Positions 6,777-14,670 of a stretch of DNA of 20,081 nt are shown in pieces. The stretch comes from a virus. The notes beneath the pieces were generated by a model. It saw only the letters and a program-made list of their open reading frames with translations, did no database searches and was not told the origin of the DNA. The translations under genes were made by a program, and so were the position numbers. Numbering within the stretch: position 1 is the stretch's first letter; every line of letters begins with the position of its first letter. Location of the stretch: the IMG/VR virus record IMGVR_UViG_3300025127_000384, positions 1-20,081 of that record. The stretch is one strand, 5' to 3'.

Positions 6777-6784
6777 TATTTATA
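6777..6784 (-). promoter_or_regulatory. T4-type late promoter TATAAATA
   Basis: The minus strand reads TTTATAAATAGTGCC, an exact match to the T4 late promoter octamer used by T4-like phages with a gp55-type sigma. Transcription would begin roughly 6 nt downstream near 6771, giving a leader of about 27 nt before the ATG at 6744. The octamer overlaps the end of the U-tract of the preceding terminator, so one transcript ends where the next begins. Confidence 0.8.
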
Positions 6785-6811
6785 AAAAAAGAGGGTCTAT
6801 AACCCTCTTTT
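6784..6811 (-). terminator. Intrinsic terminator after the cysteine-rich trio
   Basis: On the minus strand AAAAGAGGGT pairs perfectly with ACCCTCTTTT (10 pairs) around the 5-nt loop TATAG, and is followed by a run of T leading into the late promoter. It lies 20 nt beyond the stop of the last cysteine-rich gene. It is the strongest hairpin I found in the window. Confidence 0.92.
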
Positions 6812-6831
6812 GACAAATTTTCTTGTTCGGT

Positions 6832-7620
6832 TTAGACGTATGTGATTTTAACAAGTCCAGATCCACCTTGTCCACCTTGTCCACAACATCTTCCACAGTA
6901 GTTACTGTTTGCACCTTGGCCGCCGTGTCCATATGGAACTGTCCAACAACCACAACGCATCCAACACTGTCTTTGTCCGTAGGAAACACCAAGAGTTCCG
7001 ATAAATGGAGCACCTGTTGGCATACCTTCGTTATAGAAGCAGTGACAGTTGAATCCGTCAGGTCTGTATGAGTTACCACCGTGGTTGCCCATTCCGAAGT
7101 CTCCTCCGTGAGCGCCAGGTTGCATACAACAAGTATGGAATTCTGAATAACAGTTTGATGACCAGTCACCAGTTGCACAACCTCTAACACCACCTAAGGC
7201 ACAGAAGTTAGAAAGGTTATATCCATTTACATAGGAGTTACATCCGCAACACCCTGTACACTCTCTTGAACAACATCTGTAAACACCAGCAGCACACACA
7301 GTATATTGACATCCAGAATTAGTTGAAATAGTTTTTGTATTATAGTATCCACCACCAGCACCGTGCCAGTTTTGACATCTGTTACATGAACATGCACCGT
7401 GTCCGTTACCTCCAGCACCCCAGATTTCCCAAGTAATTCTCGAAACTCCTGTAGGAACAGTCCAGTTGCAACAGCAGCCAGGTGTACAATAACATGGATG
7501 ACCATACACCCATTTCACACACCAGTTTGAGAAAGTACCAGCCGTAACCGCAGACGCTGGAACTGTAGTGTCCTGTATCTGGGAGTTTATTACTTTTTTA
7601 TAACTCGAATAAGAAGCCAT
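6832..7620 (-). CDS. Cysteine-rich glycine-rich adhesin-like protein, third of three tandem copies
   Basis: This 262-residue protein has 30 Cys. An N-terminal MASYSSYKK is followed by a divergent segment. Then comes CYCTPGCCCNWTVPTGV leading into WEIWGAGGNGHGACSCNRC, the opening of a glycine-rich domain ('vPtGVt...WGAGGnG') known from phage tail fibres and tip proteins. Further blocks are VYRCCSREC, SYVNGYNLSNFCA, a variable region rich in Gly, His and Asn (about 150-215), then CWMRCGCW and YCGRCCGQGGQGGSG, ending in LVKITYV. The ATG at 7620 is preceded by AAGGGA at 5 nt, which overlaps the TAA of the upstream paralogue; a longer in-frame reading to 7686 would lie inside that paralogue and is not used. 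It is the last gene before a strong terminator. Likely role: virion surface or receptor binding, stabilised by disulphides or metal. This is inferred from domain and position; no function is proven. Confidence 0.85.
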   Translation of the reverse strand: MASYSSYKKVINSQIQDTTVPASAVTAGTFSNWCVKWVYGHPCYCTPGCCCNWTVPTGVSRITWEIWGAGGNGHGACSCNRCQNWHGAGGGYYNTKTISTNSGCQYTVCAAGVYRCCSRECTGCCGCNSYVNGYNLSNFCALGGVRGCATGDWSSNCYSEFHTCCMQPGAHGGDFGMGNHGGNSYRPDGFNCHCFYNEGMPTGAPFIGTLGVSYGQRQCWMRCGCWTVPYGHGGQGANSNYCGRCCGQGGQGGSGLVKITYV

Positions 7621-7628
7621 TGTTTCCC

Positions 7629-8423
7629 TTAGAAGTATGTAATTTTGACGAGTCCGCCACCGCCAGTACCGCCTTGTCCGCAGCACCTACCACAGTATGT
7701 AGACATCGCACTTTGTCCACCATGACCATAAGGTACGATCCAGCAACCACAACGAATCCAACATTCTCGGATAGACTGTGTTACTTGTGTACCAATCAAA
7801 GGTGCAGAAGTAGGTCTCTGACCATAGTGATAACAGTGACACCAACCTCTATAGGTATCGTGTCTAGATGTAGACCAGATTGAACCGTGGTTTCCAATTC
7901 CAAAGTCTCCTCCGTTTGTTGAAGGACCTCTGCAACATGTGTTCTCAGATGAACAACCAGTTGACCAACTTGTGTTTGCGTTACCTCTACATCCTCCGAT
8001 AGCACAGAAGTTTGATAAGTTGTATCCATTTACATAGGATGCACAACCTACACAACCATAACATTCTCTAGAAAGACATGGATAAACAGCAGCAGCACAA
8101 ATACTATATGAACAACCACCATTTGTTTGGATCATTTTGGAGTTGTAGTATCCTCCACCACCAGATTGGTAGTGTTGACATCTGTTACATGAACATGCAC
8201 CAGTACCATTTCCACCAGCACCCCAAGCCTGAATCCACATGTTGTTAACACCAGTTGGAACAGACCAGTTGCAACAACAGCCTGGTGAACAACGGCACAT
8301 TGTACCGAATACCCATTTTACGCCGTAAGTACTATTAGGAGAACTACTAAAACTAGAAGCGTTAAGAGCATTAGACTCTAACTGATCTCCGTGAATTTTT
8401 TTGTATGATGAATAACTTGCCAT
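7629..8423 (-). CDS. Cysteine-rich glycine-rich adhesin-like protein, second of three tandem copies
   Basis: This 264-residue protein has 27 Cys and aligns end to end with its two neighbours. It shares the N-terminus MASYSSYKK with the downstream copy. Shared blocks are CRCSPGCCCNWSVPTGV, WGAGGNGTGACSCNRC, SYVNGYNLSNFCA, ECWIRCGCW and YCGRCCGQGG, ending LVKITYF. It is the most diverged copy: it lacks the early Cys near residue 34, has TMCRC where the others have HPCYC, and PCLSREC where they have RCCSREC. The stretch between about 150 and 215 differs almost completely from both neighbours. The gene starts 13 nt after the stop of the upstream paralogue with only a weak ribosome site (AGG about 12 nt upstream), and ends 8 nt before the next ATG. 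Duplication followed by divergence of the middle segment is the simplest reading. Confidence 0.85.
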   Translation of the reverse strand: MASYSSYKKIHGDQLESNALNASSFSSSPNSTYGVKWVFGTMCRCSPGCCCNWSVPTGVNNMWIQAWGAGGNGTGACSCNRCQHYQSGGGGYYNSKMIQTNGGCSYSICAAAVYPCLSRECYGCVGCASYVNGYNLSNFCAIGGCRGNANTSWSTGCSSENTCCRGPSTNGGDFGIGNHGSIWSTSRHDTYRGWCHCYHYGQRPTSAPLIGTQVTQSIRECWIRCGCWIVPYGHGGQSAMSTYCGRCCGQGGTGGGGLVKITYF

Positions 8424-8436
8424 TTCTGTTTAATAC

Positions 8437-9225
8437 CTAGACGTAAGTAATTCGGACAACTCCAGAGCCGCCTTGACCGCCCTGTCCACAACAACGACCA
8501 CAATATGAAGTCATTGCTCCTTGTCCACCTGTTGCATATGGAGCAGTCCAACAACCGCAACGAATCCAACATTCGTTATGATTCATCTCAACACCTTCAG
8601 ATGTTAAGAATGGAGCACCAGATGACATTTCATTAGTAACTGCACCAGTACAGTGACAATCCCAGTGACCCGACCAACCTTTTTGGTGAGGAGCCATTGC
8701 GAAGTCTCCACCCCATGTTCCAGGCGATACGCAACACCAGTTAGTTGAAGTACATCTGACTGACCAGTCTGGGTTTGCACAACCTCTTGCACCACCGTAA
8801 GCACAGAAGTTACCTGAGAGATTGTAACCGTTTACATAAGATGAACATCCTTGACATCCATTACATTCTCTTGAACAACATCTGTAAACTCCACCAGCAC
8901 ATACAGTATATGAACAACCACCACTTGTAGCGATTGTTTTAGTATTATATGCACCACCAGCAGCACCTCTGTAGTGATGACATCTGTTACAAGAACATGC
9001 TCCGTGTCCGTTTCCTCCAGCTCCCCACATTTCAATGGTTAACTTTCCTACTCCAGTTGGAACTTGCCAGTTGCAACAACAGCCAGGACTGCAATAGCAG
9101 GGATGTCCATAGAACATCTTTACACAATAATCAGGAGTCACACCCGCCACTAACTTGCCAGGGTCTATAGTCCCAGCAAGCAGCATGTCAGAACTGATTT
9201 TTCTATATGATCTATAGTTGGCCAT
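8437..9225 (-). CDS. Cysteine-rich glycine-rich adhesin-like protein, first of three tandem copies
   Basis: This 262-residue protein has 29 Cys. Its order of blocks is: N-terminus MANYRSYRKI; HPCYCSPGCCCNWQVPTGV at 41-59; WGAGGNGHGACSCNRC at 67-82; GGCSYTVCAGGVYRCC and SRECNGC at 102-124; SYVNGYNLSGNFCA at 128-141; a variable segment of about 175-218; and the conserved end ECWIRCGCW (218-226) to YCGRCCGQGG (241-250) and VVRITYV. The 'VPTGV...WGAGGNG' stretch is the start of a glycine-rich domain found in phage tail proteins. AGGA lies 6 nt before the ATG. It comes 51 nt after the large tail-fibre-like gene. No signal peptide or membrane segment is present, consistent with release and assembly by lysis. 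Function as a distal adhesin or host-range protein is inferred. Confidence 0.85.
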   Translation of the reverse strand: MANYRSYRKISSDMLLAGTIDPGKLVAGVTPDYCVKMFYGHPCYCSPGCCCNWQVPTGVGKLTIEMWGAGGNGHGACSCNRCHHYRGAAGGAYNTKTIATSGGCSYTVCAGGVYRCCSRECNGCQGCSSYVNGYNLSGNFCAYGGARGCANPDWSVRCTSTNWCCVSPGTWGGDFAMAPHQKGWSGHWDCHCTGAVTNEMSSGAPFLTSEGVEMNHNECWIRCGCWTAPYATGGQGAMTSYCGRCCGQGGQGGSGVVRITYV

Positions 9226-9276
9226 TTACGATCCTAAAAAGGTTTGAATGAAAAACATAATGTAAAGGATCTCAAA

Positions 9277-12200
9277 TTAGATGGAGAAGATTCTCCAACC
9301 GTATGTATCACCTGAGTAGATGAGTGTGAACGCAGCACTTTCAGTTGAAACTGTTAGGTCAGCACCATCACCTTGAATGTTCTTACCGTTTCTTCCAACC
9401 ACAAGTGCGTTAGAGTCAAATGTCTTAGCAACATCTAAGAATGTAATCTCAGCACCTAAGTCTGGAGATGCAGGGAGTGTTAGAGTTATCTGTCCACCAC
9501 CTGTGTTAACGAAGTAGGTTCCGCCAGATAGAACAGATCCACTTGATGAAACTGTACTGTATGACTTAACACCTGGCTGAATCCATGCAGATCCGTTGTA
9601 GTACTCAAGAGCACCGAGGTCTGTGTTGAATCTTAACGCACCAGTATTGAACTCTTCGTCAATACCGCCAGGTCTTTGAGCAGTTGTACCTACAGGAGGT
9701 GTCATTGCCTTAGTACCCATCTTCGCACGAGTTAAGAAACCTTTAACTGAGAATTCAGTTGGACAAGCAGTGTTTGAGTTACCAGCAAGTGTCTCATCAG
9801 ATGAGAATTCGTTGATCGCTTCACCGACCTGACCACCAATCGCACCAAGTCTCAATTCTGTCAAACCAGAAAGGTTGAACGCAGAAGCATCCAATGTAGC
9901 ACGACCAGTCAACTGGTCAACGGAGAAGAAGTCTCCAACTCTGAAGTTACCACCTTGGTCGGTTGATACGAAGAACACCTTACCAGGCCCGAATACGTTA
10001 GTTTCTTGACCTTGAATTACGTTTGCCAAGTTAACGTTTGGATAACCAGTCTCTGTCTTGTTACCAGTACCAACTGCGAGGAAGTCATGTCCTGTTAGTC
10101 TTGCCTGTGAGAATAGAGTTCTGATCTCGATTGTAGATCCGTAACCTATGTTATCTGGATCTATGTTTCTAGTATCCCATGTTCCTCTTGACTTCTCAGG
10201 AGAGATTGTAAGAGTTGCACGATCATTGAATACCGTTTGTATACCAGCCGTCGATCCAGCCTGCCATTCAAAGTAAGTGGCCGCCGTCGAGACGTTGGTT
10301 ATTGTATTGATGATGTAGAACCTATCGTCTGCACCATATAGTGATGTTTGGAATCCAATAGCATCACCGATTAGAAGTGTACTTGATACTTGGTCAACTT
10401 CTAGAAGTGTACCTTTTTGTCCAGTTGTTGATGAGGCAGCAGCCGCAACTTGGATTGAACCGATACCAGAACTTTGTTCTGCACCAGCACCGAACCAGAC
10501 GATTTCACCGTCTACGAATCCAGTTGTACCGATACCAGCATTACCGTAACCAGACTGATACTTGAAGTAAATCTTATCAGCAGAAATCTGGTCGTTTAAC
10601 AGCCATGCAGTCGCCTTAGAGGTCTGACCGAACATTGTAGCACCTAATGCCACTGTTCCACCTTTACTTGTTCCTAGAACTGTCATCATGTCACCAAAGA
10701 CCTTTGCAGTTCTTGGAGTTTCATCAGTTGAGAAACCAGATGAGATAACACCGTAGTCTCCGTAAGAGTTGTTTCCACCAACACCCCTGATTCTTGATCC
10801 ACCACCTGAGTAGTAACCCCACTTAGCGTAGTATGTGAAACAGGAAACGATTTCAGCGATTGCACCCTTATCAAGAATGTAACCAGCACCGTCAGATGCA
10901 ACGTGGGTGAACGCATCGAACACCATTGATTTCGCACCTTGGGTGTGTACTCCACCATCGATGAATACACCGACACCACCACCACCGAATCTGCCACTCT
11001 CAGTTGCAGGGTCGGAGAAACAAGTACAGTCTTTAACGTAAGGTGACTTGTTATCGATTGGTGAATCTGGGTTCAAGGAGATGAATACACCAGCAGCAGT
11101 TGTACCAATACCAGTTCTTAGGTTAGCATTGTCAAGAACTAGAGGAGCGTTAGGATCATAGTAGAATCCTTCCATTCCTTTCATGGAGATCGCCTGAATT
11201 GTTGTAGCATCAGACATCTTGAACATGTGACTCCTGTTGTTAGGAGTTACAGAATCATCAGATGTTCCATCTTTAGGAAGAACCTGTGAACCTCTAAGTG
11301 CGTTACCGATAATAGAAGTGAAAGGAGGAACTTTAACTGGTAACTGTTCGTAGAACTGAGACGCAGATAGTTTCAAGATAGCAGGTGTTAGGTCTGTTAC
11401 CTTACCGCCTTCAACGTATGTGTGGTCGATAGTTGAAATACCAACGTTACACTTGAAGTTATCGATATCAGGAACTTCTAGAACCTCATAGTAAGACTTG
11501 GATACCTTATCAGGATACTTGGTTGTTGTTAGACCAACAAAGGCAGTACCACCAGAAACATAGAGGTAATCAGTAGTTGAAACACCTACGTTTAGTGTGA
11601 TTGAGTTAGAGTCGGGTACACCTTGAACCAAGAACTCATAAGTACCTTGAGTATGTACAGCAGGGAACTTACCAGTAATTGTCTGGTTGTCAGATGCAGT
11701 ACCAACGTTAATTGTGATTGTGTTGGTTGTAACAGCACTAATGTTTAGAGCAGTGTTGTATGCAGGGTCTGGGTTTCCGTCTCCAGCAACAGCACGAGGA
11801 TATGGGTGATCAGTTGTATAACCGTCCATTGAACAACGGAATGTCATACCTTCTGTCTCTAATCTTACAGATGTACCAACTGTTAATGAGTGAGCACCGA
11901 TTGTACAAACCATGTCACCAGTTGCTTGGTTGTAAGAAACCGCAGTTGGTTGATGGTTAACGATTGGAGAAGGTCCAACGTTTACAGTAAATGTATCAGT
12001 TGTTGTACCTGTAATTGCTAACTGTTGTCCAGCTGCAGGGTCTTTTCCAGCTCTAGGATATGTCTTCTGAGAACCATTATTGTTCATCGTACAGGTGAAC
12101 GTAAATGCGTTGTTAGCGATTGTAACCTTATCAGAAGTTGATAAACTATGACCAGCAAGGGTCATTACGAAGTTACCGTTTGAAGGATCGTATGTTGCAC

Positions 12201-13725
12201 TTGTTGGAGTTATACTTGCTCCACCAACAATTGTAACTCCGTTTGCAGCACAACTGTTGAATGTGTGAGTGTAGTCACCACCAGATTGGATAGCGTTTGC
12301 TAATGCACTTCTGAATGTATGGGCAAACTGAGCAGAACCTGTGTATTGAACACTTAAGTTTCTGATTCTAACTTTTTCGCCAATTCCAACTTCGGGAGCA
12401 GCACCAAGACCAATAGCAGTAATCGTTGCAAGACCAACTGCCTTGTTGTAAGTCATACCCAAGACGTTGAATACGTTACCTCCAGATAGACACTCAAACT
12501 GAATATCTTGTAACTGAACGAAAGTACCAGTGTTTAATAGACCGTGACCAGGCGCAGTAACTGTTGCCACACCAGTGGAAGCAGTATACACCATATTGGT
12601 GATGTCTGTTTGAGGACGAGCAGATTGGCAAGCCTGTTTAATAGTCTTAAACGCCAAGTTAGGTGCAAGACCGTTGTTTGTGTCGAGTCCGTCTTCGGAG
12701 TCAACATAGTAAATTCTAGTCTGGTTTCCTACAATCTCGTAGCCAGGCATTCCATTTGACTGAACTGCGAGTGCGTAACCTGTAGATCCAATACCGATTC
12801 TTACGTTACCTGAGTTGTAACTTAGTAAGTCACCCTTAGTATTAAGAGCAGCGGATGAATCTCCTGATGCAAGCACTTCCCAGAATGTTCCGATTCCAGC
12901 AGTAGGAACGACGTTCTTGTGAGAGTTACCAACAGAAACATATGAATCTGAACCGTATCTTGCAACGTGGCCTGGATGATAGTTGAAGGTAGTGGAGAAG
13001 CCACCTTTAAATTCAAATCCTTTAACAAGTAAATCCCATACTTCTTCACCATTGTATGATTGAGGTTGAATTGATCCTACACCAACTTGTAACGGAGAAA
13101 CGTTAGTTGTAACACCAATCTTATGACGGTAAATATTACCACCATACTGAGTAAGATCACCTCTGTAGTATGAACCCTCGATATATGTTGAAGCCGCACC
13201 AGCAAGACCGTCAGATAAGATACTCCATTTTGCAGAAGGGTCTGTAGTTACACCCAAATACTGTGGAGGTTGAAATCCAGCAAGTGATGTTGTTAAAGCA
13301 ACATAAGATGAACCGTTGTAATTTACAACGTCACCTGATTGATATTCTGTTCCGTTGTCCCACTCACCCTCGTTTTGAAATCCCTTTACATACTCAGTAA
13401 CTTTCGTTTCATCGATGAAAGTTCCTGCTGAAGTATGTGCAGTAGTTACTCTGTAAACAACGTTACCGAATTTTACTAAGTCGTTAATACGATAGTAAAC
13501 TCCAGAAGCCCATTGTCCTTTTTGTTCTAGACCTTCAATATGGATGTTCCATTTGGAAAGGTCGTTAGAATAAAAGTCACTGACGTTAGCGGTTGACGTG
13601 TGGTTTTCGATTGCCACATAAGTATTACCACCAAACTTGGCGATATCGTCAATTAGGTAGCTTTTGGATACTGCCCAATCACCTGTCCAGTTGAATTTTA
13701 CTCTTCCAAGTCTAAACTCAGCCAT
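9277..13725 (-). CDS. Large tail-fibre-like structural protein with carbohydrate-binding-like repeats and a beta-helix
   Basis: This 1482-residue protein has a modular layout. Residues 10 to about 290 hold five copies of a 45-60 residue repeat of the form W....Y..gDlV.yGg..Y.a...h, like the small chitin-binding (CBM5/12-type) modules. At 340 a new region opens with YYVDSEDGLDTNNG and FKTIKQA, a common start of pectate-lyase-like beta-helices. Two homologous inserts follow at about 506-585 and 593-676 (each with 'ATYDPSNGN / VSYNQATGD', 'HSL', 'TF.C.M', 'YPRA', 'TVNVG / TINVG'), then helix-like sequence from about 800 to 1000. Near the C-terminus are TTAQRPGGIDE, GALRFNTDLGALEYYNG and a final beta domain (about 1390-1482) ending YGWRIFSI. 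This domain order is common in cyanophage tail fibres and large virion proteins. GGAG lies 6 nt before the ATG. The 51 nt between its stop and the cysteine-rich genes contain no convincing terminator. Confidence 0.85.
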   Translation of the reverse strand: MAEFRLGRVKFNWTGDWAVSKSYLIDDIAKFGGNTYVAIENHTSTANVSDFYSNDLSKWNIHIEGLEQKGQWASGVYYRINDLVKFGNVVYRVTTAHTSAGTFIDETKVTEYVKGFQNEGEWDNGTEYQSGDVVNYNGSSYVALTTSLAGFQPPQYLGVTTDPSAKWSILSDGLAGAASTYIEGSYYRGDLTQYGGNIYRHKIGVTTNVSPLQVGVGSIQPQSYNGEEVWDLLVKGFEFKGGFSTTFNYHPGHVARYGSDSYVSVGNSHKNVVPTAGIGTFWEVLASGDSSAALNTKGDLLSYNSGNVRIGIGSTGYALAVQSNGMPGYEIVGNQTRIYYVDSEDGLDTNNGLAPNLAFKTIKQACQSARPQTDITNMVYTASTGVATVTAPGHGLLNTGTFVQLQDIQFECLSGGNVFNVLGMTYNKAVGLATITAIGLGAAPEVGIGEKVRIRNLSVQYTGSAQFAHTFRSALANAIQSGGDYTHTFNSCAANGVTIVGGASITPTSATYDPSNGNFVMTLAGHSLSTSDKVTIANNAFTFTCTMNNNGSQKTYPRAGKDPAAGQQLAITGTTTDTFTVNVGPSPIVNHQPTAVSYNQATGDMVCTIGAHSLTVGTSVRLETEGMTFRCSMDGYTTDHPYPRAVAGDGNPDPAYNTALNISAVTTNTITINVGTASDNQTITGKFPAVHTQGTYEFLVQGVPDSNSITLNVGVSTTDYLYVSGGTAFVGLTTTKYPDKVSKSYYEVLEVPDIDNFKCNVGISTIDHTYVEGGKVTDLTPAILKLSASQFYEQLPVKVPPFTSIIGNALRGSQVLPKDGTSDDSVTPNNRSHMFKMSDATTIQAISMKGMEGFYYDPNAPLVLDNANLRTGIGTTAAGVFISLNPDSPIDNKSPYVKDCTCFSDPATESGRFGGGGVGVFIDGGVHTQGAKSMVFDAFTHVASDGAGYILDKGAIAEIVSCFTYYAKWGYYSGGGSRIRGVGGNNSYGDYGVISSGFSTDETPRTAKVFGDMMTVLGTSKGGTVALGATMFGQTSKATAWLLNDQISADKIYFKYQSGYGNAGIGTTGFVDGEIVWFGAGAEQSSGIGSIQVAAAASSTTGQKGTLLEVDQVSSTLLIGDAIGFQTSLYGADDRFYIINTITNVSTAATYFEWQAGSTAGIQTVFNDRATLTISPEKSRGTWDTRNIDPDNIGYGSTIEIRTLFSQARLTGHDFLAVGTGNKTETGYPNVNLANVIQGQETNVFGPGKVFFVSTDQGGNFRVGDFFSVDQLTGRATLDASAFNLSGLTELRLGAIGGQVGEAINEFSSDETLAGNSNTACPTEFSVKGFLTRAKMGTKAMTPPVGTTAQRPGGIDEEFNTGALRFNTDLGALEYYNGSAWIQPGVKSYSTVSSSGSVLSGGTYFVNTGGGQITLTLPASPDLGAEITFLDVAKTFDSNALVVGRNGKNIQGDGADLTVSTESAAFTLIYSGDTYGWRIFSI

Positions 13726-13759
13726 TTTTTCTCCGTGTAATTATCTGAGGGGGATTTTT

Positions 13760-14164
13760 TTACTTTGGTCCGATGGTATTGTACGCATAGTCAGGCCCAT
13801 TGAACCTTATAACGAAAAAGCCATCATCATCTATGTAATAGTATAAGTTTCTGCGGTCAAAGCGAATCTGTTGGTATTTATCATTCGGATCATCTACGAA
13901 TTTTTTGACCGTTGCAATATCATTACGAATGACAGATGTTTTACCAACACCAACATCATAGCAACCATAATCAACACCATCACCGAATTCTGGTATAGCA
14001 GTTCCATCGTTACGATAGAATTCTCCTAGTTCTGTTGAAGCAGCACTAACTTTTGAAAAGTAGAGCATATCGTCCGCATCTCTTCTGAGTGCATACACGA
14101 AAAAACCCGACGATTCGGAGGGGTCAAACTGTCCAGAAATTGAATTACTTAGCGTAAGTGCCAT
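13760..14164 (-). CDS. Unidentified small structural-region protein
   Basis: I do not recognise this 134-residue acidic protein by family. It has MALTLSNSISGQFDPSESSG at the start, a middle with LRRDADDMLYFSKV and GDGVDYGCYDVGVGK, and a Tyr/Asp-rich end RRNLYYYIDDDGFFVIRFNG. There are no membrane segments or signal peptide. It begins 2 nt after the stop of the 152-residue tail-fibre-domain protein and ends 34 nt before the large tail-fibre gene, so it very likely belongs to the same late operon and may be a fibre connector or baseplate accessory. That role rests on context only. No good Shine-Dalgarno precedes the ATG (GGGCAAG is the nearest), so coupling to the upstream stop is likely. Confidence 0.8.
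   Translation of the reverse strand: MALTLSNSISGQFDPSESSGFFVYALRRDADDMLYFSKVSAASTELGEFYRNDGTAIPEFGDGVDYGCYDVGVGKTSVIRNDIATVKKFVDDPNDKYQQIRFDRRNLYYYIDDDGFFVIRFNGPDYAYNTIGPK
13875..13882 (-). promoter_or_regulatory. Possible late promoter variant GATAAATA
   Basis: The minus strand has GATAAATA, one mismatch from the late octamer, inside the 134-residue gene and about 150 nt upstream of the large tail-fibre ATG. It could give extra transcription of that gene. A one-mismatch match can occur by chance in A/T-rich coding sequence, so support is weak. Confidence 0.25.
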
Positions 14165-14166
14165 AG

Positions 14167-14625
14167 TTAACTTGCCCTATTGTTGAATACTTTCCAAAGA
14201 GATCCATTCCAAATAAAAGTCACTGACGCACCCGACACGTCCATAATAAATGGGGAAGATTCTCTAACTAAATGTCCATTCTCAAAACTGTACGTTGATG
14301 TAACACTCACAGGATTAATACTAAAAAAGTTCGCAAAGTCTTCAATTGATACCCAGTCACCAACTGCACGAGGAGTTGGCATCGCTAAGCTAAAACCGCC
14401 TGGAGTATTTTGGGAATCAGTAGTATACTTTTGGTTAGTCGCCAATGTATATGGTCCAGAAACGAACGTCCATCTTGCTTTTGCAAGTTCAAATCCGCCA
14501 GGTGTTGAGCCATCGTGAACAACAGCAGTATTCTTGTCAGTATCTACTGTTATTTCTGCTAACGCCCCAGTGAAGTTAAAGTGCTCAGCTGTAGTTCCTT
14601 TTCTGAATTGGACCTGTTTAGTCAT
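14167..14625 (-). CDS. Small tail-fibre protein with an Mtd-N-like attachment domain
   Basis: The first 45 or so residues of this 152-residue protein follow the pattern QFRKGTTAEH..FTG...EITVDTDKNTAVVHDG..PGG. This is the N-terminal attachment motif shared by phage tail fibres and the major tropism determinant (Mtd-N-like). The C-terminal half (about 50-152) is a beta domain with GGFSLAMP, VGDWVSIEDFANFFSINPV and VSGASVTFIWNGSLWKV. It resembles the last 95 residues of the 1482-residue fibre protein (SPDLGAEITFLDVAKTFDSN ... YSGDTYGWRI), so the two may share a fold. It is first in its group, 34 nt downstream of an exact late promoter. The ATG lacks a close ribosome site; GGAG lies about 27 nt upstream. 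Baseplate or fibre-network role is inferred. Confidence 0.8.
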   Translation of the reverse strand: MTKQVQFRKGTTAEHFNFTGALAEITVDTDKNTAVVHDGSTPGGFELAKARWTFVSGPYTLATNQKYTTDSQNTPGGFSLAMPTPRAVGDWVSIEDFANFFSINPVSVTSTYSFENGHLVRESSPFIMDVSGASVTFIWNGSLWKVFNNRAS

Positions 14626-14658
14626 GCTATTTTGATCAAATAGTTATGCTTCTCCATT

Positions 14659-14666
14659 TATTTATA
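14659..14666 (-). promoter_or_regulatory. T4-type late promoter TATAAATA
   Basis: On the minus strand TTCCTATAAATAAATGG holds the exact octamer in the gap between the stop of the 1550-residue gene (5 nt away) and the 152-residue gene. Transcription would begin near 14653, leaving a leader of about 28 nt. As at 6777, a GGAG lies close to the predicted transcript start rather than next to the ATG. Confidence 0.8.
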
Positions 14667-14670
14667 GGAA

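Noticed and set aside
6744-6816. A longer N-terminus for the chaperone-like protein starting at 6816
   Set aside because: That ATG is upstream of the late promoter and before the terminator hairpin, so it would not be on the transcript from that promoter.
7620-7686. A longer N-terminus for the third cysteine-rich protein (22 extra residues)
   Set aside because: The extra part lies inside the coding sequence of the upstream paralogue, while ATG at 7620 has a good ribosome site and matches the N-terminus of the second copy.
6780-9035. Several open frames of 60-137 codons overlapping the cysteine-rich genes
   Set aside because: They are shifted-frame shadows of the paralogous genes, appear at equivalent places in each copy, and lack start signals.
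6850-9220. The three near-identical genes as a diversity-generating retroelement target
   Set aside because: No reverse transcriptase and no template repeat are visible here, and the differences are spread over all positions rather than adenine-specific. A distant template elsewhere in the genome cannot be excluded.
9230-9271. GATCCT/AGGATC inverted repeat between the large fibre gene and the first cysteine-rich gene, as a terminator
   Set aside because: Only six pairs with a 30-nt loop and no T run after it; read-through into the trio is more likely.
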